The translations under genes were made by a program, and so were the position numbers. 64,000 nt of DNA. Origin: Isoetes taiwanensis (Eukaryota; Streptophyta; Lycopodiopsida; Isoetales; Isoetaceae). Below, piece by piece: positions 12,319 through 24,230 of the stretch. Positions within the stretch are counted from its first letter, which is position 1; every line of letters starts with the position of its first letter. The stretch is taken from positions 37,556,826 to 37,620,825 of the forward strand of contig JAJEKV010000001.1 in the NCBI GenBank assembly GCA_021234155.1, read 5' to 3'. The notes under the pieces are model-generated. The model was not told where the DNA came from, did not search any database, and saw nothing but the letters and a program-made list of their open reading frames with translations.

Positions 12319-13580
12319 ACAGTTGTGATACAACTAGATTAAAACCAGATTTCTGTGAACTCTTCTACATCCACCAATTTTGCCCAGACAGAGAAAATTT
12401 CATATAAGGTAATGTTAGGAACACTTGACACCCCTGATTGGCCTTTGTTAATGTGTGATGAGTCATTTTGGGTGTTGTTTCTCACAAACTGAGGCTGTAC
12501 GGAAATTTGAAGACATGAATTTTGAGAGGAAGCCAATTTTCGTGGAAAAAGTTATTAACGTCGTGGCCAAAATGAAGCATATGCTTCCGCAACACTAGAT
12601 TCTGAGGTTTGCCATTCCATTCTTTCGGGATATAATTCTTTAGAAACTTATATTGTCTTAGAGCAGTGATGATTCCTTATCCTGGGGATATTTGGGTGAC
12701 AAATTTATACATCACTATGTGATGTAATTCTTCAGGATGTCTTATGGTGTTTTAGGACTTTAAAAAGTTGTTGCATGACAGTGACCACATATCATTTTGA
12801 TGTTACTAACTGTAGTTGTTGATCCTGCAGAATTATGTTGGATGCTTTTTGCAATTCTAAAGGCGGTAAAAGTTGCATTTGTAAAAATCAATGGGATTGA
12901 ATGAGGTACAAATTATTATGAATTAGTGTGTGTTTGATAATTTTCTTGATGTTTGTCACATAAAATGTTGCATATGTATAGTCCTTGCATAGGTTTGTTT
13001 TACTTCTAATTATTGGATTTATTGCATTGGTTTGTTTTACTATTCTATTCTATTCTATTCTATACGCATTCTTGTGAAAAGCTGGGCGGTGGTATAGTTG
13101 TTTTTATGGTATGCTTTTTGGAGGCTTAGATAAATCTTGCAGATGAATGCTAGCATTTTGTTTATGTTGCTAAATAAGTGGGCTGTGCCCAAGTATGCAG
13201 ATGGTTAAGGCATGTGCTCTTTGAAGCAGAATGTGTCATTGAGAAGGTAACTTTCAGTCTAACAGTTTTAATCTAGCAGTTCTAATGTCGCATATTCATG
13301 AGGCAGTTGGAACTGCTATACAAGGCACCAAAGGTTGAAAGTGGCCTATTCGTGTTGAGCATAAAAAGAGACATCTACATGATAGGATGATGGATTTTAT
13401 TTTCATTGTTTGGATGCTTGCATGAAATGTATATTATAGTTATCTCATGCATTGACAATAATATTTGAGATGTAGACATTCTATTGTGACCATTGGATTA
13501 AATAATGGGAGTTTACTCTAAGCTGCACAATTTGATTTAAGAAACTCATGGTCGGCCTAGACATTTGTGCCTATTGCAGA
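12319..13580. other. Non-coding DNA, no gene seen
   Basis: AT-rich sequence downstream of the lectin-like pseudogene; possibly its decayed 3' half, but I see no kinase motif in any frame. A (TTCTA)n microsatellite lies at 13039-13064. Confidence 0.45.
13039..13064. repeat. (CTATT)n microsatellite
   Basis: Five units of CTATT/TATTC. Confidence 0.9.
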
Positions 13581-13588
13581 CCTAACAG

Positions 13589-13804
13589 CAGGGTTCGAAA
13601 TTGGGGGGGTTCGTCCCAAAAAAATCCGGCATTTCTTAAAATTTTCCGTTAACAAGAAAAAAAATTCCGGCGAATTTTCAGCCATTTCCATGAAAATTTC
13701 TAGGGATTTCCAAAAAACTACACTAAAATATTGAATATTTTCGATAGTCTTGAATGTTAGCAGGCATTTCTTCTGGTTACAGAGGTTTTTAATTTCGAAC
13801 CCTG
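13589..13804. mobile_element. hAT-type MITE, 216 bp, intact ends
   Basis: Perfect 14-bp terminal inverted repeats CAGGGTTCGAAATT (13589-13602, with its complement at 13791-13804). They are flanked by an exact 8-bp target-site duplication CCTAACAG at 13581-13588 and 13805-13812. The CAGGG start and the 8-bp duplication are the signature of the hAT superfamily. The interior is non-coding, so it depends on a transposase elsewhere. The exact duplication suggests a fairly recent insertion. Confidence 0.9.
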
Positions 13805-13810
13805 CCTAAC

Positions 13811-13870
13811 AGACTCAAAAAGTTCCACATTAATTGACTTAAGAGACTCAAAAGGTTCCACATTAATTGC
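13811..13870. repeat. Tandem duplication next to the MITE
   Basis: AGACTCAAAA-GTTCCACATTAATTG occurs at 13811 and again at 13844 (period about 33 bp). Confidence 0.75.
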
Positions 13871-14240
13871 TTTTAACATTCTAACTATAAAGGAACTATT
13901 GGACACCATCATGTTGAACATCATCATGCTGCTAAGTATAAAGGCATTCAAATTTCTAAAAACCATACCATATGGAGCACCATCATGCTAAATCTAACTC
14001 ATCACATGATGCAATAACGTTCCCAAATTTTCTTTTCCTATGATTTTGGCAGTGGTTTGGCGGGAAAAGGGGGAGAGGGTTATTTCTTGCTATAATTTTT
14101 GTTAGTGGTTTGGCGAGAAATGTTTGGGTTAAGGTTAAAAAGAAATTGGACGTTGGAGAAATATTAGGGTGAAGATTAAAAAAAATTGGACGTGGCGGCT
14201 GCCGTCCGAGCATGGCGGGTAGCGGAGAACTCAGGGAAGC

Positions 14241-14504
14241 ATGCCGGAGCTGAGCTGCTCTGCGGCTGAGAAGCTTGTGGCGGCTTGTGGCTTTCGATCA
14301 GGGAAGAAGGCGAGGGCGAAGGCAGGGATGAGGGCGAAGATCAGGGAAGAAACTTGTGGTGAGAAGCTTTTGATCAGGAAAGAAGATGAGGGCGAAGGCG
14401 GATCTGCAGGTCTGAAGCCGGATGCAGAGGGCGAGGCAGGGCGAAGAAGAGCTGAGAAGTGGAAGTGGAAAGGGCAAATAAGAGCTGCGAAGAAGAAGGC
14501 CTGA
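14241..14504 (+). other. Charged low-complexity ORF, unrecognised
   Basis: An 87-codon open frame rich in Lys, Arg, Glu, Ala and Gly. Its DNA contains an internal duplication: blocks around GATCAGGGAAGAAGGCGAGG recur about 75-100 bp later with small changes. GC content is higher than in the surroundings. I know no family for it. It may be a chance ORF in a purine-rich repeat; there is no evidence of splicing or a conserved domain. Confidence 0.2.
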
Positions 14505-16329
14505 GAAGTGGAAAGGGCTCAGAAGGGGAAAGGGCAGCCTATTCGTTGTTGCTTTTTCGTTGTTGCTTTATGAATCCAGGCTTCAAAGTTTGCAGTTTGA
14601 AAGCTGTAGAATCCAGGGCAGTTTGCAGTTCGGAGTCAGAAGAAGACTCCAACTTCTGCTGAAAATGCAGTTTTCATGTCACGTTTTTATTGAATGGCAC
14701 GAGTTTAGCCTCATTTCTTGTTATATGTTCTTCACTCTCTTTTGCTCTCATTTCTTGTTCTGTGTTCTGTGAATGCACAATAGTCAGTTTACGCATTTCT
14801 TATGTGTATGGATTCAACTATACCATGTAGGTATATACATATTTAGGCGTATGGGGTGCGCATGGGGTGCGCAGGTGTATACATGGGTCTGATGTGTAAA
14901 TTCCACAACCCTTGATTTGGCACATTCATAGAATAATGCTTCGATCCAATGATCGAAAAAAAGCAATAAGGATGGTCGGGTGTTTGCTCGCTGTTTGTGA
15001 TCGAGTTTTGTGGCTATGGCAGTGGTTCCATAGTCATAGATTAGGGTTCCTCCGCAGGCATTCCCCTGTAATTTGCTTGAAGATGAGTGCAGTTTACAGG
15101 AAGATGGGTGCAGGATTAGGGTTTTTTTACAGCCACATGCATCTCATTTCAGTCTTTTCTAGTGTTTCTTTGAATTGTACAGTAGGCTGTGCAAACGCAT
15201 AGAAATAGTGTGAAGAGTGCAGATGCCTCGCAGAGCATCGTTTGCAGTTTCGTAGCGCCATAGAAAATTATGCGGGAAATTTTTTACGAAGACCCTAAGT
15301 AGTTCTGTCATGTGGCCCCAGAATTTTCAGTAGTGGAGAGCACTTGTAGAAGAAGGATGTCCTATTTTTCTTCTGCCTAATGTATTCTATTGTTTTCACT
15401 TCTGTGAAAACCTACATCGTGGTTGTCTCTCTTCCTGACGAACTGCATAACGACCTTAAGCTTCAGTATACGGCACCCTCAAGGTAGTCTATAACTTTTT
15501 TCATTTCCATTAAACTTTCTTAGAGAGAAATGACAGTGATCCTATGCCAGATTTTCTTCTTGTGGCATTCATGCAAATGGAGGAGATGACTATTCTTGAA
15601 AGAGTAAACCCGTTCTGCACCTGGTTTGCAGCTTCGGATTCCGTTAAGAATGAAGGCCACTGTGGAAGCAGGTAATAAATCTTGTTGCAAACTATATGCC
15701 TGTATGGAGTTGAACTAGTTGCTTTGAATGCTATGGAGTTTACATATCTGAATGACGAGATGGAGCATGAGTGCTAATTTCTCAGCATAGTATGTTCTTC
15801 TCTGCTGCATAAAGTTTGAAAGAAAAAAATGAAAGAACTTGATAACATAGGGAATCTGCATTGTCATTGGCATGTTTGAGCACTCGCATGGGATCAGCCC
15901 CCTGTCTGTGATGGCGGATTTGCAATGGTTTATTGTGCAGTTCCTTTGAGGCGCAACAGGAAGTTGTCAGGAAGTTGTCTGAGAGCTGTTAATGTGAAGT
16001 AATATTTGGACTTGTTGTGCAGCTGCGTTCATGGAACAAGAAGTAGTGGGGGAATTGTTAATGTGAAGTAATATTTGCTCTTGCTGTGCACCTCATGCAT
16101 CTCAAACTTTAATGTTTTTGTAATGGTGCAAATGTACGTGCTATCATTTAATGTATTTGGAGTTGTGCACTCCATACATGTGACGCTATGTTTGTTTCTG
16201 TAATGGCACATATGTTGAACAATCTACTTTTGCTGTCCATATTGCTATCCATATAGTCTATATTTAAGTTGTAGTATTGTTTAATGTGTTCTATATATTC
16301 TCATTGACTACATTGTTGACTTTAAAGAA
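14505..16329. other. Non-coding DNA, no gene seen
   Basis: No recognisable gene. A 20-bp word GTTAATGTGAAGTAATATTT occurs twice, near 15990 and 16060, each followed by TTG(T/C)TGTGCA. Confidence 0.45.
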
Positions 16330-16940
16330 TAGGCCTCAAACCATAGGATGACGTGATGGATAACCAGCGTTGCAAGTTTAAGCATATCCTGTGGTATATT
16401 CCATAGATCGAGGGCTAGGATAGGACGAGTTTTAGGATAGGACGAGTATTAGGATAGAGGTGCAATACTGCATGAGTGCAAACATGGTTTGCGAAAAGTC
16501 AAGTAAGGGTAGGAGCTATGCAATTAAAGCATAGATGCAAAGGTCCATTAGGACGAGGGTGAACATCCATTCAAAGGGATTGTATATCCTTTTGAATTGT
16601 ATATCCTTTAACTTTAAGAGTGGATATTTGATGATCCTTAATGGGAGAACTTATTCTATGATATGCTGGATCTTTTAAAGTGGAAAAGGTTGGATAACAG
16701 CATATGAGTTGGACTTACTATCGGACTTGAGAATCCATCTTGTTAGAAGCCAACCGAGGCATGTTATACTAGAGATGGATAACGTGGTTAGTCTTGAGAG
16801 TATACCGTCTTAAACTCCTCTGTAATGCCGCACTTCTTTTATGTAAAGAGTGGCCAGCTGTGCATTAGGGATATTTTAATATATTCTTGTGGTGAGATCG
16901 GTCTCCTAAGGACACCACACTGGGAGACGACGGAAATTGT
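16330..16940. other. Degenerate sequence upstream of a Ty3/gypsy 3' end
   Basis: Contains short repeats (AGGATAGGACGAGT twice near 16435-16455). By position it should be decayed Ty3/gypsy pol or 3' spacer, but I can recognise no domain. Confidence 0.3.
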
Positions 16941-17045
16941 GCAGTAGTTCTCTCGACTAGCTGGTCAACCTTGAGGACAAGGTCCTTTGGGGAGGGGAGG
17001 AATGCCAGGGGCATTGCCGGAATGGGGCCCTTGACAGACATCTAT
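16941..17045 (+). mobile_element. Ty3/gypsy 3' end: pol tail, polypurine tract, LTR start
   Basis: The frame LVNLEDKVLWGGEE resembles the LEDK(V) tail typical of plant Ty3/gypsy polyproteins. It is followed by a polypurine tract (GGGGAGGGGAGGAA, 16989-17002) and then TG at 17003, the expected first bases of the 3' LTR. The LTR is interrupted after about 40 bp by the CACTA element and seems to resume at 24992. The rest of the retroelement is too decayed to read, so the assignment rests on these short signals. Confidence 0.5.
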
Positions 17046-17075
17046 CACAACAAGAAAAGGGTCATTTAGCGACGT
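17046..17075 (+). repeat. CACTA left terminal inverted repeat
   Basis: Begins CACAACAAGAAAA and ends CATTTAGCGACGT. Pairs with 24959-24988 with three mismatches. Confidence 0.9.
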
Positions 17076-17290
17076 CTATAGCGACGTCTGAACGACGTCT
17101 ATGCGACGTCTGACGGCGTCGCACAGACGTCTCACAGACGTCGTTGCGAACCATCGTCGCATGCGGCGTCGTCGTCGCGATGCGGCGTCGGCGCCGCTTC
17201 GGACGTCGCCGCGAGCGTGACTTCGGGCGTGACTTCGACGTCGCTTTCGGGCGTCAGCGTCGCGGCGTGGCGTCGGCGTCGCGGCGTGGT
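17076..17290. repeat. CACTA left subterminal repeats
   Basis: Dense array of GACGTC, GCGACGTC and GGCGTCG words in both orientations, very rich in CpG, ending in a poly(A) tract at 17292. Such subterminal repeats are the usual transposase-binding zones of CACTA elements. Confidence 0.8.
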
Positions 17291-17990
17291 GGAAAAAAAA
17301 AAAAAAAAAATTAAAAAAAAATTAAAAAAAAATAAAAAAAGGAAAGAATTTTAATAGTTAGTTACAATATCATATACAAAGAGGCGGTAGTGGCTATCTT
17401 TACGTGTTCCCTGTTAGGGGAAAACCCGTATAGCCAATTCTATAACGATCGACCAATATTAGACAATGACATTGAAAGTTAACGTGAACTAAGAGTTTAT
17501 AGCACTTACGAATCTATTTCGGCCGCCAGAACCCAAGTGAGACGGAATTCGTTTGCTTGAAGTTGCCTTGGCAGTCCGTGAGGCAGATGTTTTTTCTTGG
17601 AATCCTTTGCACGTTCGAAAGTGATCGATTGCAAAGGAATACAACATGACAAGTTAAATGTCTTATTTCGAATTGAGCGAATGGCAACAAATAACAAATA
17701 CCTTGATATCTTCCTTATGGATGATTAAGTGGTTTAGGGACCTTTGACCAATCGCCTCCCAATTTTTTGGCATTCGACTTCAATTTTGCAATCACTCTTT
17801 GCCTTTTCTATAAATCGATAGATTAACACAAAACAAAAGAATAAAAATAAGACTATGACTAGGTCATGTACCTTCTTTTTTGAAGCAGCTCCCCCCCATC
17901 ATCGAAATGAGCCCCTTCCAAATCTGGATTAGTCAGATTAAAAGCTAGAGTTGGCTAACATACGCTTTAGGGTTATAAGCTAGATTTGGC
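17291..17990. other. CACTA interior, AT-rich part, no gene recognised
   Basis: Poly(A)-rich start, then sequence with a 63-codon minus-strand open stretch (17697-17506) of protein-like composition whose family I do not recognise. It could be the remnant of an element-encoded or captured exon. Confidence 0.35.
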
Positions 17991-17999
17991 CACCTCTAC

Positions 18000-18300
18000 C
18001 TAAGAATTACAAGAAAAGTCGACTTGGACCCGAACACACGGTCGTCTCCACTTCGTAGTGGAGCCCTACAGGTGCCCTTGAACAAGCCACTACAATTTTA
18101 TTTTAAACCTAAAAATAACAAGTGGTCGTGGACTTGAACAGTGCGTGGCCCTCTCCACTCTAGGTGGGCCGGTAGTGCCCTTGAACAAGCCATTCCTTAA
18201 CCTAGGAAAAATATATGATCGTAGTGAAGTGGACTTGAACCGGGTACATGGTCCTCCCCACTCTAGGTGGAGCAGGCCGTGCCCTTGAACAAGCCACTCC
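18000..18300. repeat. Triplicated ~105-bp repeat inside the CACTA element
   Basis: Three units beginning GACTTG(G/A)AC at 18021, 18131 and 18232. Each contains CTCCACTCTAGGTGG-like and GTGCCCTTGAACAAGCCA blocks. Confidence 0.85.
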
Positions 18301-18436
18301 ATCAATTTTTTTTTTAACACGCTTAAAATTATAAAAATAAAATGCAAGCGCGATCAACTTACCAAAAGAAGGACGTGTGTAACAAGATCCTGAGGGTCCA
18401 AATCGAAATAGAAAGCAACAAAGAGTTAGAAGAATA

Positions 18437-18775
18437 AGAACAACGGAAAAAAAAAGATCGAAGAAGAAACAAAAAAAAAAAAAAAAAAAGATGAAGAAAT
18501 AGTAAAACAAGAAACAAAAAAAATGAATGAATCAAAGAAGAAGAGAAGGGTGGGAGAAAGAAGAGAAGGGGAAAGAGGAGAAAAAAGAAATTAGGGGAAG
18601 AAAGAGAAGAATGGAAGAAATAAGAGAATGAAATGGAAGAAGATAGAAGAATGGAAGAATGGAAGAATGGAAGAGTGAAATAAGGGAAGAATCGAAGAAA
18701 GAAATGAGGAAAGAAGGAAAAAGAAGAAGAATGCAGAAACAAGAAGAAGAAAAAGAAGGAAAAGAGATAAAAAAA
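18437..18775 (+). repeat. Long polypurine tract (GAA/GGAAGAAT-rich)
   Basis: About 340 bp that is almost entirely A and G on the plus strand, with repeated words such as GGAAGAATGGAAGAATGGAA. The antisense strand gives long Ser/Phe-rich open frames that are artefacts of composition. Confidence 0.9.
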
Positions 18776-18944
18776 AAATTTGAAATCTACACTAAATCAT
18801 TCAATCCAAAAGCATGATCTACTAACCTTAAAAAAAGAGTGCTTGCAAGTCGTTCAAGGTCGTATGCGCCGAAAGATCGCCCAAAATAGTCGATAGAAGG
18901 AAGCCTAGGAATGGTCGGGAAAAGGCGGCCCGGATCATAAAAAA

Positions 18945-19105
18945 CACTGGCGTCGCATGCGACGTCGCGACGTCGCATGCGACGTAATTTTGAAATCGTA
19001 TATACGATTTTGAAATCCTATATACGATTTCAAAATCGTATATACGGTTTAACGTCGCATGCGGCGATGTCCATGACGATATTTTGTTATAGCGACGTCT
19101 AACAC
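18945..19105. repeat. Internal copy of CACTA subterminal-type sequence with hairpin
   Basis: Contains GTCGCATGCGACGT palindromes and TATAGCGACGTCTAAC, words otherwise found only at the two ends of the element. Between them is a perfect 18-bp inverted repeat (ATTTTGAAATCGTATATA at 18987-19004, its complement at 19019-19036). This may mark the old right end of a smaller element or a nested insertion. Confidence 0.6.
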
Positions 19106-19274
19106 TTTTTAATTTTTGGTGCCTTTTTTTTCATCGATGGTCATGAAAGTTTGTCCTTATGCTAATTTGGACATTCTCGAGCCATATATGCGATCAAAAT
19201 CACATTACGGATTTAACCAATCTTCTATTGCTACTACTTACGAATGTTTGAGCCTGGGGTGGCATGTTTGAGCA

Positions 19275-22200
19275 CAGGGGTGGCGGTTTGATAAGTTTCT
19301 CGGGGCGGATGTTGGATTTTTTTGGCCCTTATCGAGCGAGGCCCCTTGAGCGAAGGCATTCAGCGGTCCGGATAGGGGGGAACCGAGATCGGGAGTGTGG
19401 TCTTTAAGCGTCGGCCCCGTGGAGCTGCCAGAAAGGCGCCTCGGAAACTTTTGGGGGCTCGCCTCACGGGGTCAGGACTCTCCCCTCTAATGAGGTGGCC
19501 TTGCAAGGTCTGGCCTTGTTTGACTTGGGCAAGTGTGCCGACTCGGCTGCCCAACAACAGCTGCGGGACCGTTCTAATGCAAACACTTTGATCTAAACCT
19601 TGTCCGGAAATTTTGAAAACTGGCCTGTATGTTGGCGATGACTTAGGAAGCCTCACGACAAAAAAAATCAGAATTTAATTCCGTACTATGCATTAATTAC
19701 GAATTTATGAATGTCTTCACTCGCAAAAGGCGCCCTTTACTTCTAAGCGCCTGGCGGAGGAGTACGGATCCAAACTCCATTCCGGTAGGTTCCCTTTGCT
19801 TAGCGTTCTCAGCTGCATCTTATCGCCAAGACCCAAGTGCAAGCGACCAAAACTTCGGCACCCAAAATGCAAACCCCGCTAGAATCGGCAACTCATAGGG
19901 TTTTACGTTTGGAGGCTCTATCCTTGTCGATTCGACTAGGACCTTGCGCCGTGTGTCTTGGCGAGGGGGTGTTGGCGTTTGAGCAACCGCGGACCCTAAA
20001 AACCATCCGAAGCGGCTTGCCCCCAAAAAGTCCTCTCCCGAAGGCCACGGCGACGGGCGGGCAACTTCCCCTCCGGAATCGTGATTCGGCTCGCCAATGG
20101 ACTCGGAGCGTCGACATTGCCACGGGGACCAAGTTTCATGGCCAAAAGACCACTCCTTCTCGAGGTGGCGTCAAACTATCTCATGTCCAACACACTTTCG
20201 TAGTCAATTGGCCTAGGAGGTGGTCGGTCGAAACACCGCAGCGTAGGGGCGTAAGTGTTTCTTTCTTTTTGCAAAACCAGGTGCAACTTGGTCTCTAGGG
20301 TAATTCGGCCTCCCGGACGATGTGGCGAAGTCCAATCGCCATTCGGAGCCTCCGCAATGTCCGAACGACAAAACACTTTGGTTTCTACACGGCCGACCGC
20401 GGGGGCGCTTAGCGGTTTGATAAGTTCTCCGCGGGGACGGATGTTGGATTTTTGGACCTTATCGAGACGGGGCCCTTGAGCGAAGGATTCAACGGTCGGA
20501 TAGGGGAACCGAGATCCGGGAGTGTGGTCTTTAGCGCGTCGGCCCGGTGGGGAGCGCTGTGAAAGGAAAGGCTGCCTCGGGGAAACTTTTGGGGCTCGCC
20601 TCACGGGGTGGGACTCTCCCTCTAATGAGGTGGCCTTGCAAGGTCCTGGCCTTATTTGACTTGGGCAAGTGTGCGGCTCGGCTGCCCAACAACAGTCTGC
20701 CTCGACCGTTCTAATGCAAACACTTTGATCTAAACCTTGTCAGGAAATTTTTGGCGGCTGTATGTTGGTGATGACTTAGGAAGCCTCTTCGACAAAAATC
20801 AGAATTTAATTCCGTACTATGCATTAATTACGAATTTATGAATGTCTTGCTCTTCGCAAAAGCTGCCCTTTACTTTAACCGCCACAACGGGGAGGAGTAC
20901 AGATCCAAACTCCATTCCGTGGGGTTCCCCTTGCTTCGCGATTCTCAATCTGCATCTTATCGGCCAAGTCCCAAGTGCAAAGGACTAAAACTTCGGCACC
21001 CAAAACGCCAAACCCCGCTAGAACACGGCAACTCATAGGGTTTACGTTTGGGAGGCTCTATCCTTGTCGATTCGACTAGGACCTTGGCGCCCGTAGGTCT
21101 TGACGTAGGGGGGTGTTGGCCGCCAGCACGGACCCTAAAACCATCCGGAAGCAGCTTGCCCCAAAAGTCCTCTCCAGAAGGCCACGGCGACGGGACGGGC
21201 AACTTCCCTCTCCGGAATCGTGATTCGGCTCGCCAATGGACTCGGAGCGTCGACATTGCCACGGGGACCAAGTTTCATGACCAAAAGACCACCCCTTCGA
21301 GGTAGCGTCAAACTATCTCATGTCCAACACACTCGTAGTCAATTGGCCTAGGAGGTGGCTGAATCCATCGCAACGTAGGGCGTAAGTGTTTCTTTCTTTT
21401 GCAAAACTGGCCAGGTGCAACTTGGTCTCTAGGGTAATTTCAGCCTCCCGGACGATGTGTGGCTAAGTCGAATCGCCATTCCCGACCTCCGCAATGTCCG
21501 AACGACAAAACACTTTGGTTTCTACACGCCGATTGCGGGGCGCTTGGCGGTTTGATAAGTTCTCACGGACGGATGTTGGATTTTTTTGGACCTTATCGAG
21601 ACAGGGCCCTTGAACGAAGGATTCAACGGTCGGATAGGGGAACCGAGATCCGGGAGTGTGGTCTTTAGCGTCGGCCCCGTGGGAGCGCCGCCAGAAATTT
21701 GCCTCGGGGAAACTTTTTGGGGCTCGCCTCCGGGGTCGAACTCTCCCCTCTAATGAGGTGGCCTTGCAAGGTCCTGGCCTTGTTTGACTTGGGCAAGTGT
21801 GCCAGCTCGGCTGCCCAACAACAGGCTGCCCGGACCGTTCTAATGCAAACACTTTGATCTAAACCTTGTCCGGAAATTTTGAAAACTGGCCTATATGTTG
21901 GCGATGACTTAGGAAGCCTGCGGACAAAAAAATCAGAATTTAATTCCGTACTATGCATTAATTACGAATTTATGAATGTCTTGCTACCGCAAAAGGCGCC
22001 CTTTACTTCTAAGCGCCACAACGGGAGGAGGTACATATCCAAACTCCATTCCGGTCGGTTCCCCTTGCTTGGCGTTCTCAATCGCATCTTATCGGCCAAG
22101 TCCCAAGTGCAAACGACCAAAACTTCGGCACCCAAAACGCAAAACCCCGCTAGAACACGGCAACTCATAGGGTTTACGTTTGAGGCTCTATCCTTGTCGA

Positions 22201-24230
22201 TTCGACTAGGACCTTGCGCGTGTCTTGGCGAGGGGGGGTGTTGATGCGAGCACGGACCCTAAAAACCACCTGGAAGCGGCTTGCCCCAAAAAGTCCTCTC
22301 CGAAGGCCCCGGCGACGGACGGGCAACTTCCCCTCTCGAGGAATCGTGATTCGCTACGCCAATGGACTCGGAACATTGACATTGGACCAGTTTGGGGACC
22401 AAGTTTCATGGCCAAAAGACCACCCTCTCATGTCCAACACACTCGTTATTCAATTGGCCTAGGAGGTGGTCAGCCGAATCACCGCAACGAGGGCGTAAGT
22501 GTTTCTTTCTTTTTGCAAACCGACCGCAACTTGGTCTCTAGGGTAATTTCGCCTCCCGGTGATGTGGCGAAGTCGAATCGCCATTCCGAGCCTCCGCGAA
22601 TGTCCGAACGACAAAACACTTTGGTTTCTACACGGTCGACCTGAGGATGTTTCAGCGGTTTGATAAGTTCTCACGGACGGATGTTGGATTTTTGGACCTT
22701 ATCGAGGCGGGGCTCTTGAGCGAAGGATTCAACGGCCGGATAGGGGAACCGAGATCCGGGAGTGTGGTCTTTAGCGTCACGCCCCCGGGAGCCGCCAGAA
22801 AGGCGCCTCGGGAAACTTTTGGGGCTCGCCTCACGGGGTCCGGACTCTCCCCTCTAATGAGGTGGCCTTGCAAGGTCCTCGGCCTTGTTTGACTTGGGCA
22901 AGTGTGCCATTCGGCTGCCCAACAACAGGCTGCCCGGGACCGTTCTAATGCAAACACTTTGATCTAAACCTTGTCCAGGAAATATTGAAAACGCCTCAGT
23001 ATGTTGGCGATGACTTAGAAAGCTCGGCCGACAAAAAATCGAATTTAATTCCGTACTATGCATTAATTACGAATTTATGAATGTCTTGCTACTTTGCAAA
23101 AGCCGCCCCTTTACTTTAAGCGCCACAACGGGAGGAATACAGATCCAAACTCCATTCCATCGGTTCCCCTTGCTTGGCGTTCTCAATCGCATCTTATCGC
23201 CCAAGTCCCAAGTGCAAAGGACCAAACTTCGGCACCCAAAACGCAAACCCCCGCTAGAACACGGCAACTCATAGGGTTTACGTTTTGGAGGCTTTATCCT
23301 TGTCGATTCGACTAGGACCTTCCGCCGTGTCTTGGCGTGAGGGGGTGTTGACCTTGAGCACGGACCCTAAAACCATCCGGAAGCGACTTGCCCCAAAAGT
23401 CCTCTCCCGAAGGCCCGGCAGCGGGACGGGCAACTTCCCCTCTCGGGAATCGTGATTGGCTCGCCAATGGACTCCGGAACGTCGACATTGCCCCGGGGAC
23501 CAAGTTTCATGGCCAAAAGACCACCCCTTCTCGAGGTAGCGTCAAACTATCTCATGTCCAACACACTCGTAGTCAATTGGCCTAGGAGGTGGTCGCCGAA
23601 CACCGCAGAACGTGGGGCGTAAGTGTTTCTTTCTTTTTGCAAAACCTGGCCAGGTGCAACTTGGTCTCTAGGGTAATTTCGGCCTCCGGGACGATGTGGC
23701 GAAAGTCGAATCGCCATTCCGAACCTCCATGAATGTCCGAACAACAAAACACTTTGGTTTCTACAATGTCGGCCCTTGGGGCGCTCCAGCGGTTTGATAA
23801 GTTCTCCGGACGGATATTGGATTTTTGGACCTTATCGAGCGGGGCCCTTGAATGAAGGATTCAACGGTCGGATAGGGGAACCAGAGATCCGGGAGTGTGG
23901 TCTTTAGCATACTGACCCTCGGGTGGGAGCCGCCGAGAAAGGTCGCCTCGGAAACTTTTTGTGGCTCGCCTCTTGGGGTTCGGACTCTCCCCTCTAATGA
24001 GGCGGCCTTGCAAGGTCCCGGCCTTGTTTGACTTGGGCAAGTGTGCCGGCTTCTACGCCCAACAACAGTCTGCCGGACCGTTACTAATGCAAACACTTTG
24101 ATCTAAACCTTGTGCGGAAATTTTGAAAACCGGCATGTACGCGTTGGCGATGACTTAAGAAGCCTGCTGACAAAAAATCAGAATTTAATTCCTTACTATG
24201 CATTAATTACGAATTTATGAATGTCTTACT
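19275..24230. repeat. Tandem array of a 1.13-kb unit (four full copies plus part)
   Basis: The marker GCGGTTTGATAAG starts units at 19283, 20412, 21547, 22655 and 23789, giving periods of 1129, 1135, 1108 and 1134 bp. Further markers keep the same order in each unit: CCTTATCGAG, AACAACAG, GCATTAATTACGAATTTATG, GTCGATTCGACTAGGACCTT, CAATGGACTC and AACACTTTGGTTTCTAC. Units are very similar, except for short indels clustered at G/C runs. Several same-phase ORFs recur in each unit but are broken at different places; none resembles a known protein. The unit is too large and too GC-rich to be a standard centromeric satellite and shows no rRNA sequence. Confidence 0.95.

Noticed and set aside
14912-15202. 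96-codon plus-strand ORF as a gene
   Set aside because: No domain, no codon pattern distinct from surroundings, no splice or neighbour support.
17506-17697. CACTA transposase remnant on the minus strand
   Set aside because: Protein-like but no transposase motif could be identified, so no function was assigned.
18202-18742. Minus-strand Ser/Phe-rich ORFs that resemble membrane proteins
   Set aside because: They are the antisense of a polypurine tract and the triplicated repeat; composition alone keeps them open.
19360-23747. ORFs that recur in each 1.13-kb unit (for example starting MVPVAMSTLRVHW on the minus strand)
   Set aside because: Recurrence reflects the repeat. Frames break at different indels in each unit and no domain is recognisable.
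19275-24230. rDNA spacer or 5S array as explanation for the tandem repeat
   Set aside because: No 5S, 18S, 5.8S or 25S sequence is visible, and the array lies inside transposon ends.
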